Shown: positions 44,840-55,450 of the stretch, in pieces
How the letters are laid out: every line of letters begins with the position of its first letter
Numbering within the stretch: position 1 is the first letter of the stretch
Source: Acanthococcus lagerstroemiae
Taxonomy: Eukaryota; Arthropoda; Insecta; Hemiptera; Eriococcidae
NCBI GenBank assembly: GCA_031841125.1
Contig: CM063108.1
Coordinates: forward strand, 26,215,399-26,279,398
Reading direction: 5' to 3'
DNA length: 64,000 nt
Program-made: the position numbers and the translations under genes
The notes under the pieces: generated by a model
What the model was told of the DNA's origin: nothing
The model's database searches: none
What the model saw: only the letters and a program-made list of their open reading frames with translations

Positions 44840-46500
44840 AGATCTGGTATTGAATGCGTTCGGTAACTCGAGGCATTCAAAAACTAGATTACTTAACCAT
44901 CAAGTTTCGCCAGTTCAACTGAAACTAGAACTGACCATGAGAAATCCAGGTTTGAACGCGTTTTGGTTACTTGAGGCATTTCAAAACCTGTTTTCAATGT
45001 CTTCAGAACGCAGAAATTTTCATCGGCTCAACTAGACGGCCTGCAAACACCCGAGTACTGACATCTGCCATTTAAGTCGCTTGGTGCTTGACAATTCACA
45101 ATTGACTACGCGGGATGTGCCGCGTATTGAATGGTGAATCATCGGGCACCAAGCGACTCAAAATGGCGGATGTCAGTATTGGAGTGTTCCCAGGTGCTCT
45201 AGCTCAACTGAAGACGAGAACTGATCAGTGAGAAATCGAGGTTTGAATGCGTTTTGGTAATTGCCGGCACAGAGCAAAACCACATCTCTCTACCACTAAA
45301 TTTTACCGGTCCAACAGAAGACGGGAACTGGATTTTGTAAATCGAGGCATTTTTAATCGTTTTCGCTGGCCCAACTATTTGGACGAGAACTAACCTGAGA
45401 GAAATTCAGTTCCAAATGTGTTTTGGTAACTAACTATACTTCAGAATCTGTTTTTCGACTTCCCAGTTTTCACCAGTTTGGCTGAACATGAGAACTGATC
45501 AGTGAGATATTCAAGTACGTTTTGGTAACTCAAGGCATTTCAAAACCTGTTTTATTGTTAGTTTTTGCAGACCCGACTATTAATTTAGACGAGGATTGGT
45601 TCGAGAAAAATCCAGCGCCAAATGCCTTCCGGTAACTTGCGGTACTTCAAAACCTACTTTCTAACCCACCAGTTGACTGAAGACGGGAACCAATCGGTGA
45701 GGAATCCAGGTTTCAAACGCGTTTAGGTAACCAAGGCATTTTGAAACCAGATACCACACCTGCCAGTTTCCATCAGTTGTATCAAGCCGAGAACTGGCCA
45801 GTGAGAAATTCTTGTTTGAATGCATTTCGGCAAAACTGGTTTTCTCATCAGTTAGTTTTCGCTGGTTGAACTATCGAGATGGGAACTGACAGGAGAGAAA
45901 ACCGATTTCAGACACGTTTTGGTAACTCGTGGCATTTCAGAACTGGCTTTCCAGCCCACTCATTTTCACTGGCCTGACTACCTGATGTGAATGCGTTTTG
46001 GTAAAACTGGTTTTCTAATCAGTTAGTTTTCACTGCCTGACTACCAAGACGAGAACTGACAGAAGAGAAATCCGGTTCCTGGCGCGTTTTGGTAACTTGT
46101 GGCATTTCAGAACTGGCTTTCCAACCCACTCGTTTTCACTGACCTGACTACCTGATATGAATGCGTTTTGGCAAAACCGGTTTTCTAATAGGTTAGTTTT
46201 CACTGTCTGACTACCGAGACAAGAACTGGTGGGAGAGATATCCGGTTTCAAACGAGTTTTGGTAACTTGTAGCATTTCAGAACTGGCTTTCCAACCCACT
46301 CGTTTTCACTGGCCTGACTACCTGATGTGAATGCGTTTTGGTAAAACCTGTTTTCTAATTGGTTAGTTTTTACGGCCTGACTACTGAGACGAGGACTGAC
46401 AGGAGAGAAATCCGGTTGCTGACGCGTTTTGGTAACTTGTGGCATTTCAGAACTGGTTTTTCAAACTACTAGTTTTCACTGGCCTGACTACCTGGGCTTT
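44840..46500 (+). repeat. Minisatellite: ~100-bp units passing into 170-bp units
   Basis: The core word GTTTTGGTAACTxGxGGCATTTCA recurs along the block. In the first part it appears near 44870, 44965, 45262, 45436, 45533, 45641 and 45734, giving roughly 100-bp spacing once the MITE at 45034-45201 is discounted. In the second part GGCATTTCAGAACTGG begins at 45931, 46101, 46271 and 46441, an exact 170-bp period. The 170-bp units also share CCAACCCACTCGTTTTCACT and CTGACTACCTGATxTGAATG. The more regular second part is the younger expansion. ORFs here repeat with the units and are not genes. Confidence 0.85.
45026..45209. mobile_element. Palindromic MITE, 168 bp, inserted in the minisatellite
   Basis: The element is 45034-45201, with GCTCAACT on both sides (45026-45033 and 45202-45209), a perfect 8-bp duplication. 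The array consensus has one such word (GGCTCAACTGAAGACG), so the uninterrupted state can be inferred. The right terminus reads inward TAGAGCACCTGGGAACAC; the left is a diverged version. Arms pair through TGACATCYGCCATTT(T)GAGTCGCTTGGTGC around AATTGACTACGCGG. hAT-like by duplication length. No ORF. Confidence 0.85.
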
Positions 46501-46872
46501 CCGGGAAATTTTGATAAAAAATCTTTCTCTTTTTTATCATACACTTTCTTGTAGGAGTTGATAATTTTGAGATATTCGCGGAAATCTGTTTGTTTTTATG
46601 AAAAGTTGAAAATGTGACTGCTTTAAAGGACATTTTTAGGCGAACTGCGCGACCTATATTCAACTTTAAGTACGTCATTTCAAAAGAAATTTCACGAGGA
46701 ATATTTTTTGTCTGAATTTTTGCGAAAAACTGATTTTGGGGGACTAATACGTGCCACAGAGAAGTTAGCACAGGTTTTTGGGGGCGGGATTTCTAATATG
46801 TTGTTTCTGATACTTATTTTGACATTTTTCAACAAATCCGCTTTTGGCTCCCAAAATGTTTCTATTCACCTT
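46494..46872 (+). repeat. Dispersed repeat R4, copy 1
   Basis: Paralogous to 54976-55450, starting GGGCTTTCCGGGAAATTTTG and ending CCCAAAATGTTTCTATT. Shared inner words include ATCATACACTTT, GTTGATAATTT, GGAAATCTGTTTGTTT, AAAACTGATTTTGGGGG and ACGTGCCACAGA. GATTTTGGGGGxCTAA and TTTTGGCxCCCAAAATG form an inner inverted pair. No coding frame. It abuts the end of the minisatellite. Confidence 0.75.
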
Positions 46873-47011
46873 TTTTGTGCAGATATTGCCTGTACTATCG
46901 CTATGAGTCGGAACTAAGAAGTGAGGTTCACAGGATTTCTGGTGTTACAGAAATATATCGAACATCTGCCTAAAGTATAATATTCAGGCACACAGTAATG
47001 ATCCTGTACTA

Positions 47012-47712
47012 AAGGAAATATACATTTAATAACTCTTTCAAACCATCTAAAAGTTATCAGACAAGGTACACATACACAATGAACTTCAATCAGACTTCGA
47101 TCTGAGACAAGCTTCTGATCTCTCCTCTTGTGGCTATAAAAACTAAGTTTAAATCTAAGATAAGTGCATTTGGTTGGGCATTCAATCAGCAATCAGTTTG
47201 TAGTCAACCAGCATCTCGATTATAAACGTTCACTCTAGAAATCGTATTGAGTTGTAAATATGGAAAGTGCATGCTCATTTGATTGAATACAAAAGCTCAA
47301 GAACTTGTCGTTATTTCTCTCGTTGAAACAGTGACCACGTAACATCTGGCACAGTCGGTAGGCCAGTTATTATGTGGTCACCTAACAACTGGCGCAGTTG
47401 GTAGGACAGTTGTTATGTGGTCACCGGTTTGACAATAGAAATAACAAGTTCTTGAGCTTTTGACTTGTATTCAATCAAATGAACATGCACTTTGCATGTT
47501 TACAACTAATATGATTTCTAGAGTGAACGTTTACAATCAAGATGCTGGTCGACTACAAACCAAATGCGCTTAACCTAGGCTTAACTTTTAGTTTTTATAG
47601 CCGCATGAGAAGAAATCAGTAGTTGTTTCAGATCACAGTCTGATTAAAGTTCGCTAATTACGTGTCGCTTCGTCTGAGCATTTTGGATGTATCGAAATGA
47701 TGTACTTTACCC
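47012..47712. repeat. Hairpin-forming inverted repeat, ~700 bp
   Basis: Left and right arms of roughly 300 bp are complementary: GGCTATAAAAACTAA answers TTAGTTTTTATAGCC, GTAGTCAACCAGCATC answers GATGCTGGTCGACTAC, and CTCAAGAACTTGT answers ACAAGTTCTTGAG. The loop carries a tandem pair of about 50-bp units (GTGACCACGTAACATCTGGC... and ATGTGGTCACCTAACAACTGGC...). The left arm has about 22 extra bases near 47183-47205. Outermost pairing fades near both limits, and I could not fix a target duplication. Confidence 0.8.
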
Positions 47713-49862
47713 GGTTGACAGAAAGTGTCAGGTATCAATAAAGTGCCAGAATGGGACACCTGACACTTGCGAAAAGTATACTTAGCACCTTAAATTATAT
47801 CTCTCAGGATAGAATTATTTTGACATTATTCCCTCATTATTCTCACAATCTTGCATCATTCTGACACTATCCATCAACTAGGTAATGTTTACTTCAATTA
47901 CTGTTCATTATTATCAGTTAGATTTCATGCCGCACGGTATATTCCCGTAACACTGGTTTGGGTAGGTTTGTCTGTGTAAAATCGTGTACAAGAATCTGGA
48001 AAGATGAAACAGAAGTAATAAACAGCTTACGGCGAGGAATTTCAAAACTGAATATTCTGACAGACCCTGTATGATTTATTATTTTAACTCTTCTTTTTAC
48101 GATTATGTTCCAAATTTCTACTGTAGAATTACTTTCATGTAAATTATTTTACATTCGAGATCTATCCTGTGTATTTTGTACACTCCGCACTCAGTTGCCC
48201 CTCTGAGAAATCAAGAACATTACCGAAACAGTGCTGATACCTTGAAAACCCGGAACTGGCAGCCAAACTACATTCCGGATATCCATATTTAGGTCAGTAG
48301 CTTAGAGTGGCGGTTCGATTCTAGCCCAATTATTTGGTTGAAGGTGACGTCCAACAAGATACAAGCATACTTTTGGCTGTTCGCGGTTGTTTGGCCGAAG
48401 CCTAGGCGGGTGCAAAAGAAGGCGGAAAAAAGGGTATCGGGCAACAGGTGCACTAATAATGTTAGGAAAAAAAGAAGAAAAACGATACGCCCTTTCAACG
48501 TTCCGAGTGAACGACGTAGCGGCGGCGAGCTTACGATGGAAATAAATACGGCATTATTAAAAGCGTAGAAAGTATATATACGCACACAACTATAAAGCGT
48601 CTCGTTTTAACTATCCTAATTGAATGCTTAGCGAGATAAAAAGACTAAAACAAAAAAAAAAACACCCAAAAATAACACCACAAAGCTCGGTCGTTTCCTA
48701 CCACCTTCCCTCTCGAGTCGTATACTCGGTGAATTACCGCCGAATAAAATATTCGAGCTTTTCTGTTCGCGAAAATTAGACGGGATTTTCGGCGGTAGCG
48801 TCTGTGTGCTGCAGATACACGTATATAAGAGTCTGGAGAACCGGGAGACCGTTAAACCGCATGATATACCTAGGGTACTTTTACCGCGGCGAAAAAGCAT
48901 CACCGAAAATATCTATGTACGTGTATAGGTACCAGGCCGAGGATTTGGCTGTGAAATATTTATTTCGAGTTAAGCAGTACACGTGGAGAAAGAAATATCG
49001 AGATTTGGCGCGAGAGAGTAATGTTGCCTACATTATTTAAAATGGGCGCTCCGTTGTTTCGAAAACAATATCGTAAAATGTTCACGGCTTGTGTGCAGGC
49101 GGCCGACTTGGAGAGTCGACGTAGCCGGGGCCAAAGTGGTTAGGAACCGACGAGTAGCTCGAAATGAGGAATAGACGCGAGAGCGAGGACGGGAACAGAT
49201 AAAAATGCAAAACGAGGGTAAAAGGAGACGAGAAAGACAAAAAAAAAAAGGAGATATTAAACAAGATACGTAGATGATACCGTTAACGGCTATAGGAGAA
49301 AGGTCGTCGAAGACGAGATGTACACACCCAGCTTGCCAGCACAGAGTACTTTTTTCTTACAGCTTTCTTTCTGCCTTTTCTCTTGCCTTTCACCTTCTTG
49401 GTGTATATACGTACGTAGACACATATATGCATATACACTCTGTCTGCATAATGGATAACTGTTGGCCAGAAAGGGTGTCGAATCAAGGGAGGATGCCGGT
49501 GTACAGCCGAGAGACGCTCTCGAAGCGGCCTATTAAACAAGCTGCTCCTCCACGTGAAACAGCCTCGACGGGGACCTCAAAACCCGTAAATTTTCTTATT
49601 TATTTATCGCTCTTTGCTGCCCTCTTTCAGTCCAGGCAAATATGTTTCGGTCGTGTCGCTACAATAAACGTATAAAAGCAATATCGAGTCGTCCATTTAT
49701 CACGTGACGGTTTTTCTTTCTCCGTTTCTCTTTCTGTATCTTTGTCGCTTTCTTTTTTTTTTTCTTCTCCGGACTTCGCCCGAAGCTGTATCTATTATTT
49801 GAAGATTACAAAAGGCGGGAAAGGCGAGCCAAGTTTGTCAGATTTGCCCGTACCTTTTTTTT

Positions 49863-49897
<35 letters not shown>

Positions 49898-50060
49898 GTT
49901 CACTGTGCAGAGTAAAATGTGTTTGGTATTGAGTTCGTTATTGAAACGTTGGACGTCGACGACGCCGGCTAGTAATAAAATTCTTTCTATACAACCGAAA
50001 ATCTACATCAGGCGTGGTATTCCACCAGTAATGTTCAGCGCTGTCAGGCTGGAATACTGT
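47713..50060. other. No gene seen; CpG-rich unique region
   Basis: From about 48350 to 49700 the DNA is CpG-rich and non-repetitive. A (CT)n tract lies at about 49868-49895 and T-rich runs precede it. ORFs such as 49274-49675 have no domain. Conserved non-coding or promoter DNA is possible. Confidence 0.4.
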
Positions 50061-50207
50061 ATTGACCATAGAGCACCTGGAAACACGATTATTCATAATT
50101 CACTACGCGAAACGTTCCTCGTATCGAACTGTGAATCGTAAGGCACCAAGCGACTCAAAATGGCGGATGTACCAGCACTCTGGTGTTTCTAGGTTCTCCA
50201 CTGACCA
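50061..50207. mobile_element. Palindromic MITE of the CCGCCAT family, 131 bp
   Basis: The element spans about 50069-50199. The left end TAGAGCACCTGGAAACAC is the same terminus as the 45-kb copy, and the right end reads inward GGAGAACCTAGAAACAC. The right half carries GGCACCAAGCGACTCAAAAT, matching the 45-kb copy closely. Flanks ATTGACCA and ACTGACCA agree at 7 of 8. The left arm has lost the complementary block. Confidence 0.75.
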
Positions 50208-50559
50208 CAGACTCCTATTCGGATTCCCAGGCCTCGTGGCGCGCTGCTGTCGTCGTCTTACTGATAAGAAAGTGAAAGAATTATCAAGGAAGCACCAAGT
50301 TGCAAAATAAAAGTAAGAATCAGAAGTAAAGTGTAATGAAAAGTGAAACACCAAACTAAAATGGATAAGAAACTAAACTACAAAATTGGTAAAGCATATT
50401 CACGAATTCGCATCGCCCTATCATCACTCTTTCGTTGGTTATAAGAACGTCAACTAGATGCCACCTACTTTGTTGCAGAATCCGAATACACATACTTATG
50501 TCTGAGATGGTAATACCGACACAGTAGTAACAGCTTCTGCACTAGTCTGCAGTCGGATT

Positions 50560-50700
50560 GGCGAAAACTGGCTGTTGAGAAAGCAGGGTTTCGTGTGCTT
50601 TGATTACCGGAACGCATTTGAAGCCCGATTTCTCATCCGTCAGTTCTCTTTTTCAGTCGAGCCGACAAGAACTAGCCAGTTATCACTTATTAATGTGATA
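50560..50700 (-). repeat. Single unit of the 45-kb minisatellite, inverted
   Basis: The minus strand shows the array's motifs in order: a GGCTxGACTG-like segment, GAACTGACGGATGAGAAATC, then GCGTTCCGGTAATC. It is a lone monomer about 4 kb from the array and in opposite orientation. Confidence 0.55.
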
Positions 50701-50759
50701 TCACCTGCAAAACATAAATTATTGAGGAGTTTCCCGTTAATTTTCAGTCCCGACAGTTC

Positions 50760-50885
50760 TTCCAGAGGTGAAACTTGACTTTCAGTTTAGGGGCAGGGGG
50801 TGGAGACGGAAAATTTGTCGACAAATATTTTCTTTTAACTAAAAACTTGCCGACAAAATTTTCCAACCTTTACACATTGAGGTGG
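50760..50885 (+). repeat. Dispersed repeat R5, fragment
   Basis: GAAACTTGACTTTCAG followed by a purine-rich segment, GGAAAATTTGTCGACAAA and TTGCCGACAAAATTTT corresponds to 52607-52690. It is truncated on the right. Confidence 0.55.
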
Positions 50886-51356
50886 TCGTTGGTTACTTTT
50901 GGTGATCTTTTTTTCTGAATTTCCTCTGATTCTTCGCCTAAACTGTTTCCAATAAAAACAAATCAAATTTTTAAAAAATACAGTTTCCTGTCGATTGGAT
51001 TAGGGTGATCCGTGCCAGAAGTTCCCTTTCGTTCTTATGGGAAAAATGCATGGAGTTTTGACTCTTGTTTCAGACAAAATTTCTCTCCTACATCGGGCCT
51101 ACAGCGTTAGTATCGACTACTCTTATCAGCGACCAAAAGGTGAAGTTTTTGATACATGTAGCAAAATTTTGGAATCTCGGTTGTACGGTCCGAATATTCA
51201 CCAGGACCAAAGACCGTAAATTAAACATTGGAACATTTGCTATCTGATTCAGCTTGTGACACTGGAAGACAAGTCTTTTGCTTTTCAACTTTTAGCTTTT
51301 AATAAAATGTTCAACTTTCTCAAATTTCAGATTCTAGATCAAACAGAAAATCTAGT

Positions 51357-52130
51357 AACAACAGATTTCGGGCTGCTCAAAGCGGTGGCGCGCTGTTGTC
51401 GTTTACGAATGATTGAGTGAGTGAGTGAATGAATCACTAACTCAATGAGTGAGTGACGAAGTGGGGAAATGAATGAATAACTGAATTAGAGAATGAATGA
51501 ATGACTGAGTGAGTGAATCACTGAATCTGAATAACTAATGAGTAACCGAGTGACTGAGTGCATCACTGTGTCACTGAGTAAGTGATTGAGTAAGCGTGTG
51601 AATAACTGAATAATCAAGCACATGACTGAGTGAGTGAGTGAATCACTGACTCATTGGGTGAGTGACGGAGTGAGAAAGTGAATGAATAACTCAGTGAGTG
51701 AGTGACTGAGTGAATCACTGACTTATTGAGTGAGTGATGGAGCGAGGAAGTGAATGAATAACTACATTACAGAATGAGTAAATAACGAAGTGAGTGAGTT
51801 AATCACTGAGTCACTAAGTAAGTGAGTGAGTAACTTGGTGAATCACTAAATGAGTAAGCGAGTGGCTGAGTATGTCACTGAGTTTTTGAGTAAGTGATTG
51901 AGTGAGTGAGTAATCACAGACTCATTGAGTGAGTAACAAAGTAACTGAGTGAATAGCTCAATAAATAAGCGAGTGACTGAGTGAATCACTAAGTCACTAA
52001 GTAAGTGATTGAGTAACTGCGTTAATAATTGAATAAGTAAGCGAGCGACTGAGGGAATCACTAAAGTAGGCGAATGATTGAGTGAGTGAGTGAATCACGG
52101 ACTCAGTGAGTGACGGAGTGACGAAGTGAA
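51357..52130 (+). repeat. TGAG-type degenerate minisatellite bounded by a duplicated R1 segment
   Basis: About 51405-52128 consists of variants of GAGTGAGTGAATCACTGA and GAATGAATAACTGA words, based on a four-base TGAG/TGAA unit with higher-order units of about 90-100 bp. Immediately before it (51357-51404) and after it (52131-52170) lies the same R1 segment, GATTTCGGGCTxxTCAAAGC followed by GCGCTGT. The array therefore sits inside, or arose between, a duplicated piece of R1. ORFs across it encode repeating L/S/T/V strings only. Confidence 0.75.
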
Positions 52131-52460
52131 CAGATTTCGGGCTATTCAAAGCGGTGACGCGCTGTAGTTGTTCACCTTGTAACCCTGATCGAGGAGAATA
52201 TTTCATTTACAGGCAAACGAGGAAATCTCAAAATATTACGAAAACGAAAGCGTTTTTCGAAAAAATGATTAGGACAAAATTTATAGTACATAAAATTTGC
52301 CTTCCATTGAGACCATTTTTATTTCAATCGGATGAATTTTTCTAAAATACGTAGGGTTTCAATAGTTCCTTTTTTTCACGTGCCTAAAATTATAAAGGGC
52401 GACTCTTTCGCGCTGGCACTCCGAATAGTCTGAATAGTCATTGAAATTTGAAATTCAACG
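52130..52460 (+). repeat. Dispersed repeat R1, copy 2
   Basis: Matches the complement of 3520-3835 with no net length change over about 170 bp, sharing CTTGTAACCCTGATCG, AAATCTCAAAATATTA and CAAAATTTATAGTA words. It continues into AAAGGGCGACTCTTTCGCGC, also found in copy 1. The outer ends present in copy 1 are not seen here. Confidence 0.7.
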
Positions 52461-52602
52461 TTTGCTACCGACTTTTAGATTTTCGAAATGTCTTCCACAT
52501 TTCAGCTTTGTTTCAACCTTTCAAATAACGTTCGATACTCAGCTTGAAACCTCCTGCTTTTGACTGACTAGTCTCTAACAGGGGTCCAGGGTACTCCATT
52601 TT

Positions 52603-52899
52603 CAGAAACGAAATTTGACTTTCAGCTTGGTAAGGTGGAGCAGAGAAATTTGCCGACAAAATGTTTAAAGAATTTAAAATTTACCAATTTTTTATTCGAA
52701 ATATTTTTCATTTGAAAAAGAAAATAAATAAACAAACAAACATGCATAAAAAAATGAAAACTCAAATGAACAGTTTCAAAATTTGCCGACTGTCAAATTA
52801 TTGAGGGGGTGTCAAATCAACAATCTTAAAATTTGCTGACTGCCAAATTATTGGGGGGCGGGTGGTTCAAACCCCACACCCCCTATAGTTTCGCCCCTG
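52603..52899 (+). repeat. Dispersed repeat R5, possible MITE
   Basis: The left boundary CAGAAACGAAATTTGAC and the right boundary, read inward, CAGGGGCGAAACTATAG look like diverged terminal inverted repeats. The interior has TTGCCGACAAAATG and two AAATTxGCCGACTGxCAAATT blocks. Flanking octamers do not match, so transposition is not demonstrated. Confidence 0.5.
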
Positions 52900-54975
52900 A
52901 GCTCTGCTGAGTGAAAGCATAATGAGTCTTAATTCCTCAAATCTCCAGTAATTATACAGTATTTCGCGATATCTATAATCAACTTTAACGCTCAATTTCG
53001 GAGAGCATATGAAACTGCATGAAGCAGTCCAACCAGTGTAGCCAAATCATCTATTTGCAATGTCAGATACTTTCTGAGAGGGAAATGATCACTTCCCTCC
53101 CCAGGAAGGAAAGATATAGCGTAAACCGTAACATTACACAACAGCATAAAAAACAAAGGGATGAGATTATAAATGATTTTAGCTATACTCGTATTTTGAA
53201 TGCTGAATACGAACGCGTTAACCATTTTACTCGAAAGCCTCTCGTTTTCCATGTTCAAAATTAAAATTTTATCAAATTTTTCTCGTTCTATTTCTTTTTG
53301 TCATTCACGAATAGCTGCACCGATCTCTTCTCTAATTTTGCTTTCCATCCGAGCCCCGGAATCCACCCTTTCGAGGATTACCTCGAAGACGTCCGGGAGG
53401 CTGATTCGGGGCGGGGGCTGACACATGTTTGCCACCGTATCTTCGCTAGTATACCGAAATTGTTACTAAAAATTTCTCGACTACTGTGTGGCGTCCTCTG
53501 AGCTGATTTTGAGACGTCTGATTCACATCAGGATGATGTCAATTGAAATGTGTCTCCTCAAGTGTGCTTTTCCTTTTCTCCCTTCCATCGATCCACCTTC
53601 CAAGGGCACCCTGGCGGGTTTTTCAGGCAGTCAGAAGCAGTGAAGAGGACGACGTTATCCTCTATCAGCTGTATGAGAGTCCTATGGGAGATCTTTTTTT
53701 TTTGAGCCGCAGTTTTGGAAATAGCGAACTAGACGCACGGGGTAGTACGTAGACAACCGCGTCCCCACTGGCATACGAAATGTGTCAAGGTTATCTTGGA
53801 TACGAATCACGTAGAGAATATGTCTCCGATATTCACCGCTTACGTGAACCAAGTTATGACCTGAATTGAAATTGGTCCGAGGAGTGGCTGGAGACTTGAC
53901 CAGTTCCGCGTTTTATGCCATGACTAAGGATGGGCCCTAAAATTTCGTAGGAAAGAAGAGCCAAATCGTTATAAGTCGGGTAAGAGTTTCGGAAAGGAAC
54001 GGAAAAGGTTCGGCCAGTAATCCATTAATCCAGCTGGTCGGCTGGTGAAAGTGGTCAGAGTTTTCTTATTCTTGGCGACAACACCACACGTAAGTTAATT
54101 AGTTCCGTATAACGGGTCCTTGGAGGCTCCCCCAACTTGTGTCTACATGCACCGAGACTGCACCACGGACGACGATGTTTGTTAATGATAGAGCCACCTA
54201 ATTTTATTTTAGTATCTTGTTTGGTCCTATGGTGATGGTTCTAGGACACATCTGCCTTATTTTTACGCGTTTTTTAATTCGTCGTCTTCATCTGGCCTTG
54301 AGCCATTTTAATGAAATCCAAAAGCATAAATATGAAAGCTAAAAGGTGATTTTAGTCGCTGTTGTTTCACATCGCCTTCAAGTGAAGAAGGGACTACTTT
54401 CCTTTCGCGTACTCCTCTCGGTCCTACGGACCCAGTGATTTCCTATTTTCCAGGGCAGAGGTCTCATGCCCATGGTTTAGTACAATTTCCTAAATATAAT
54501 ACACGTGTTGTTAATTTTCTGTTCGACATGATTTCGTAGTTTCAGTGAAGTGGACTTGCAGCAACTTTATCTTTTCTATGTACACAGACGTACCACACTG
54601 TGCTTCGTATTTGATTTTTGGTACGTGGCATCTCTGGACTCTTCAAAATTAGTTTTCCCTTGGTGGACCTCTTATCATTCAGGGACACGAAGAGGCGGTT
54701 CCCAAGTAGTTCACGTCCATCAGGATGGCTTAGGTCTTCAGCACTACTTCGTTAAGGAAGTACGCTAGGCGCATGGGTCATCGTGGAATCACCCAGACCC
54801 CCGTGAGGCTGTGGTTAAACACTCATAAGCATTGTGGCAGCAGGCTGAGCGTTCCCTTGTGAGAGTTATTAGCCCCCTTCGTCAGTAATCTACCATCGAC
54901 GATTTCCCACAGGTGAGATTCTTAGAGGTAGTTCATTCTTCTTTGGATCTTATTCCGAAATTTGGTCGGGACATC
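52900..54975. other. No gene seen
   Basis: Mixed-composition DNA. The minus-strand ORF at 52992-53258 contains one hydrophobic stretch but no recognisable family. Nothing repeated was noticed. Confidence 0.4.
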
Positions 54976-55450
54976 GGGCTTTTCGGGAAATTTTGCTACA
55001 TACTTTTCTTTTCATCCCTGCCACCAAGTAAGTTTCGAATGGAGAAACCGGAAAACAGAGGGAACAATACACACAAGAGCTATTCTGACTCTTGGTGAGG
55101 GTTAAAATTATTTTCATCATACACTTTATTGTAGAAGTTGATAATTTCGAAATTGGCGGAAATCTGTTTGTTTCTATAAAAAGTTGAAAAGGTGACTATT
55201 TTCTAGGACATTTTTAGACTATTTATGCGGTCTATACTCAATTTCAAATACATAATTTTAAAGGAAATTTTACGAGAAATACTGTAACTTTTTGAAATAT
55301 TTGCAAAAAACTGATTTTGGGGGCTAAAACGTGCCACAGAAAAGTTAGCACAGCTTTTTGGAGGCTGGACTTTTAATATGTTGTTTCTGACACCTAGCCT
55401 GACATTTTCCCACAAAATCCGCTTTTGGCCCCCAAAATGTTTCTATTTCT
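54976..55450 (+). repeat. Dispersed repeat R4, copy 2, with an 86-bp insertion
   Basis: Paralogue of 46494-46872. Relative to copy 1 it contains extra sequence at about 55016-55101 that begins CCCTGCCACCAAG and ends CTTGGTGAGGG, a short imperfect inverted pair. The insert looks like a very small MITE, although no target duplication could be read. Confidence 0.7.

Noticed and set aside
48305..48330. Isolated B-box-like GGTTCGATTCT
   Set aside because: No A box at the expected distance upstream and no second copy, so it is probably chance.
51846..52206. Repetitive L/S/T/V-rich ORFs on the minus strand
   Set aside because: They are translations of the TGAG-type minisatellite.
52992..53258. 88-codon minus-strand ORF with one hydrophobic stretch, receptor-like at first glance
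   Set aside because: A single hydrophobic segment in AT-rich DNA without conserved receptor motifs or splice sites is not sufficient.
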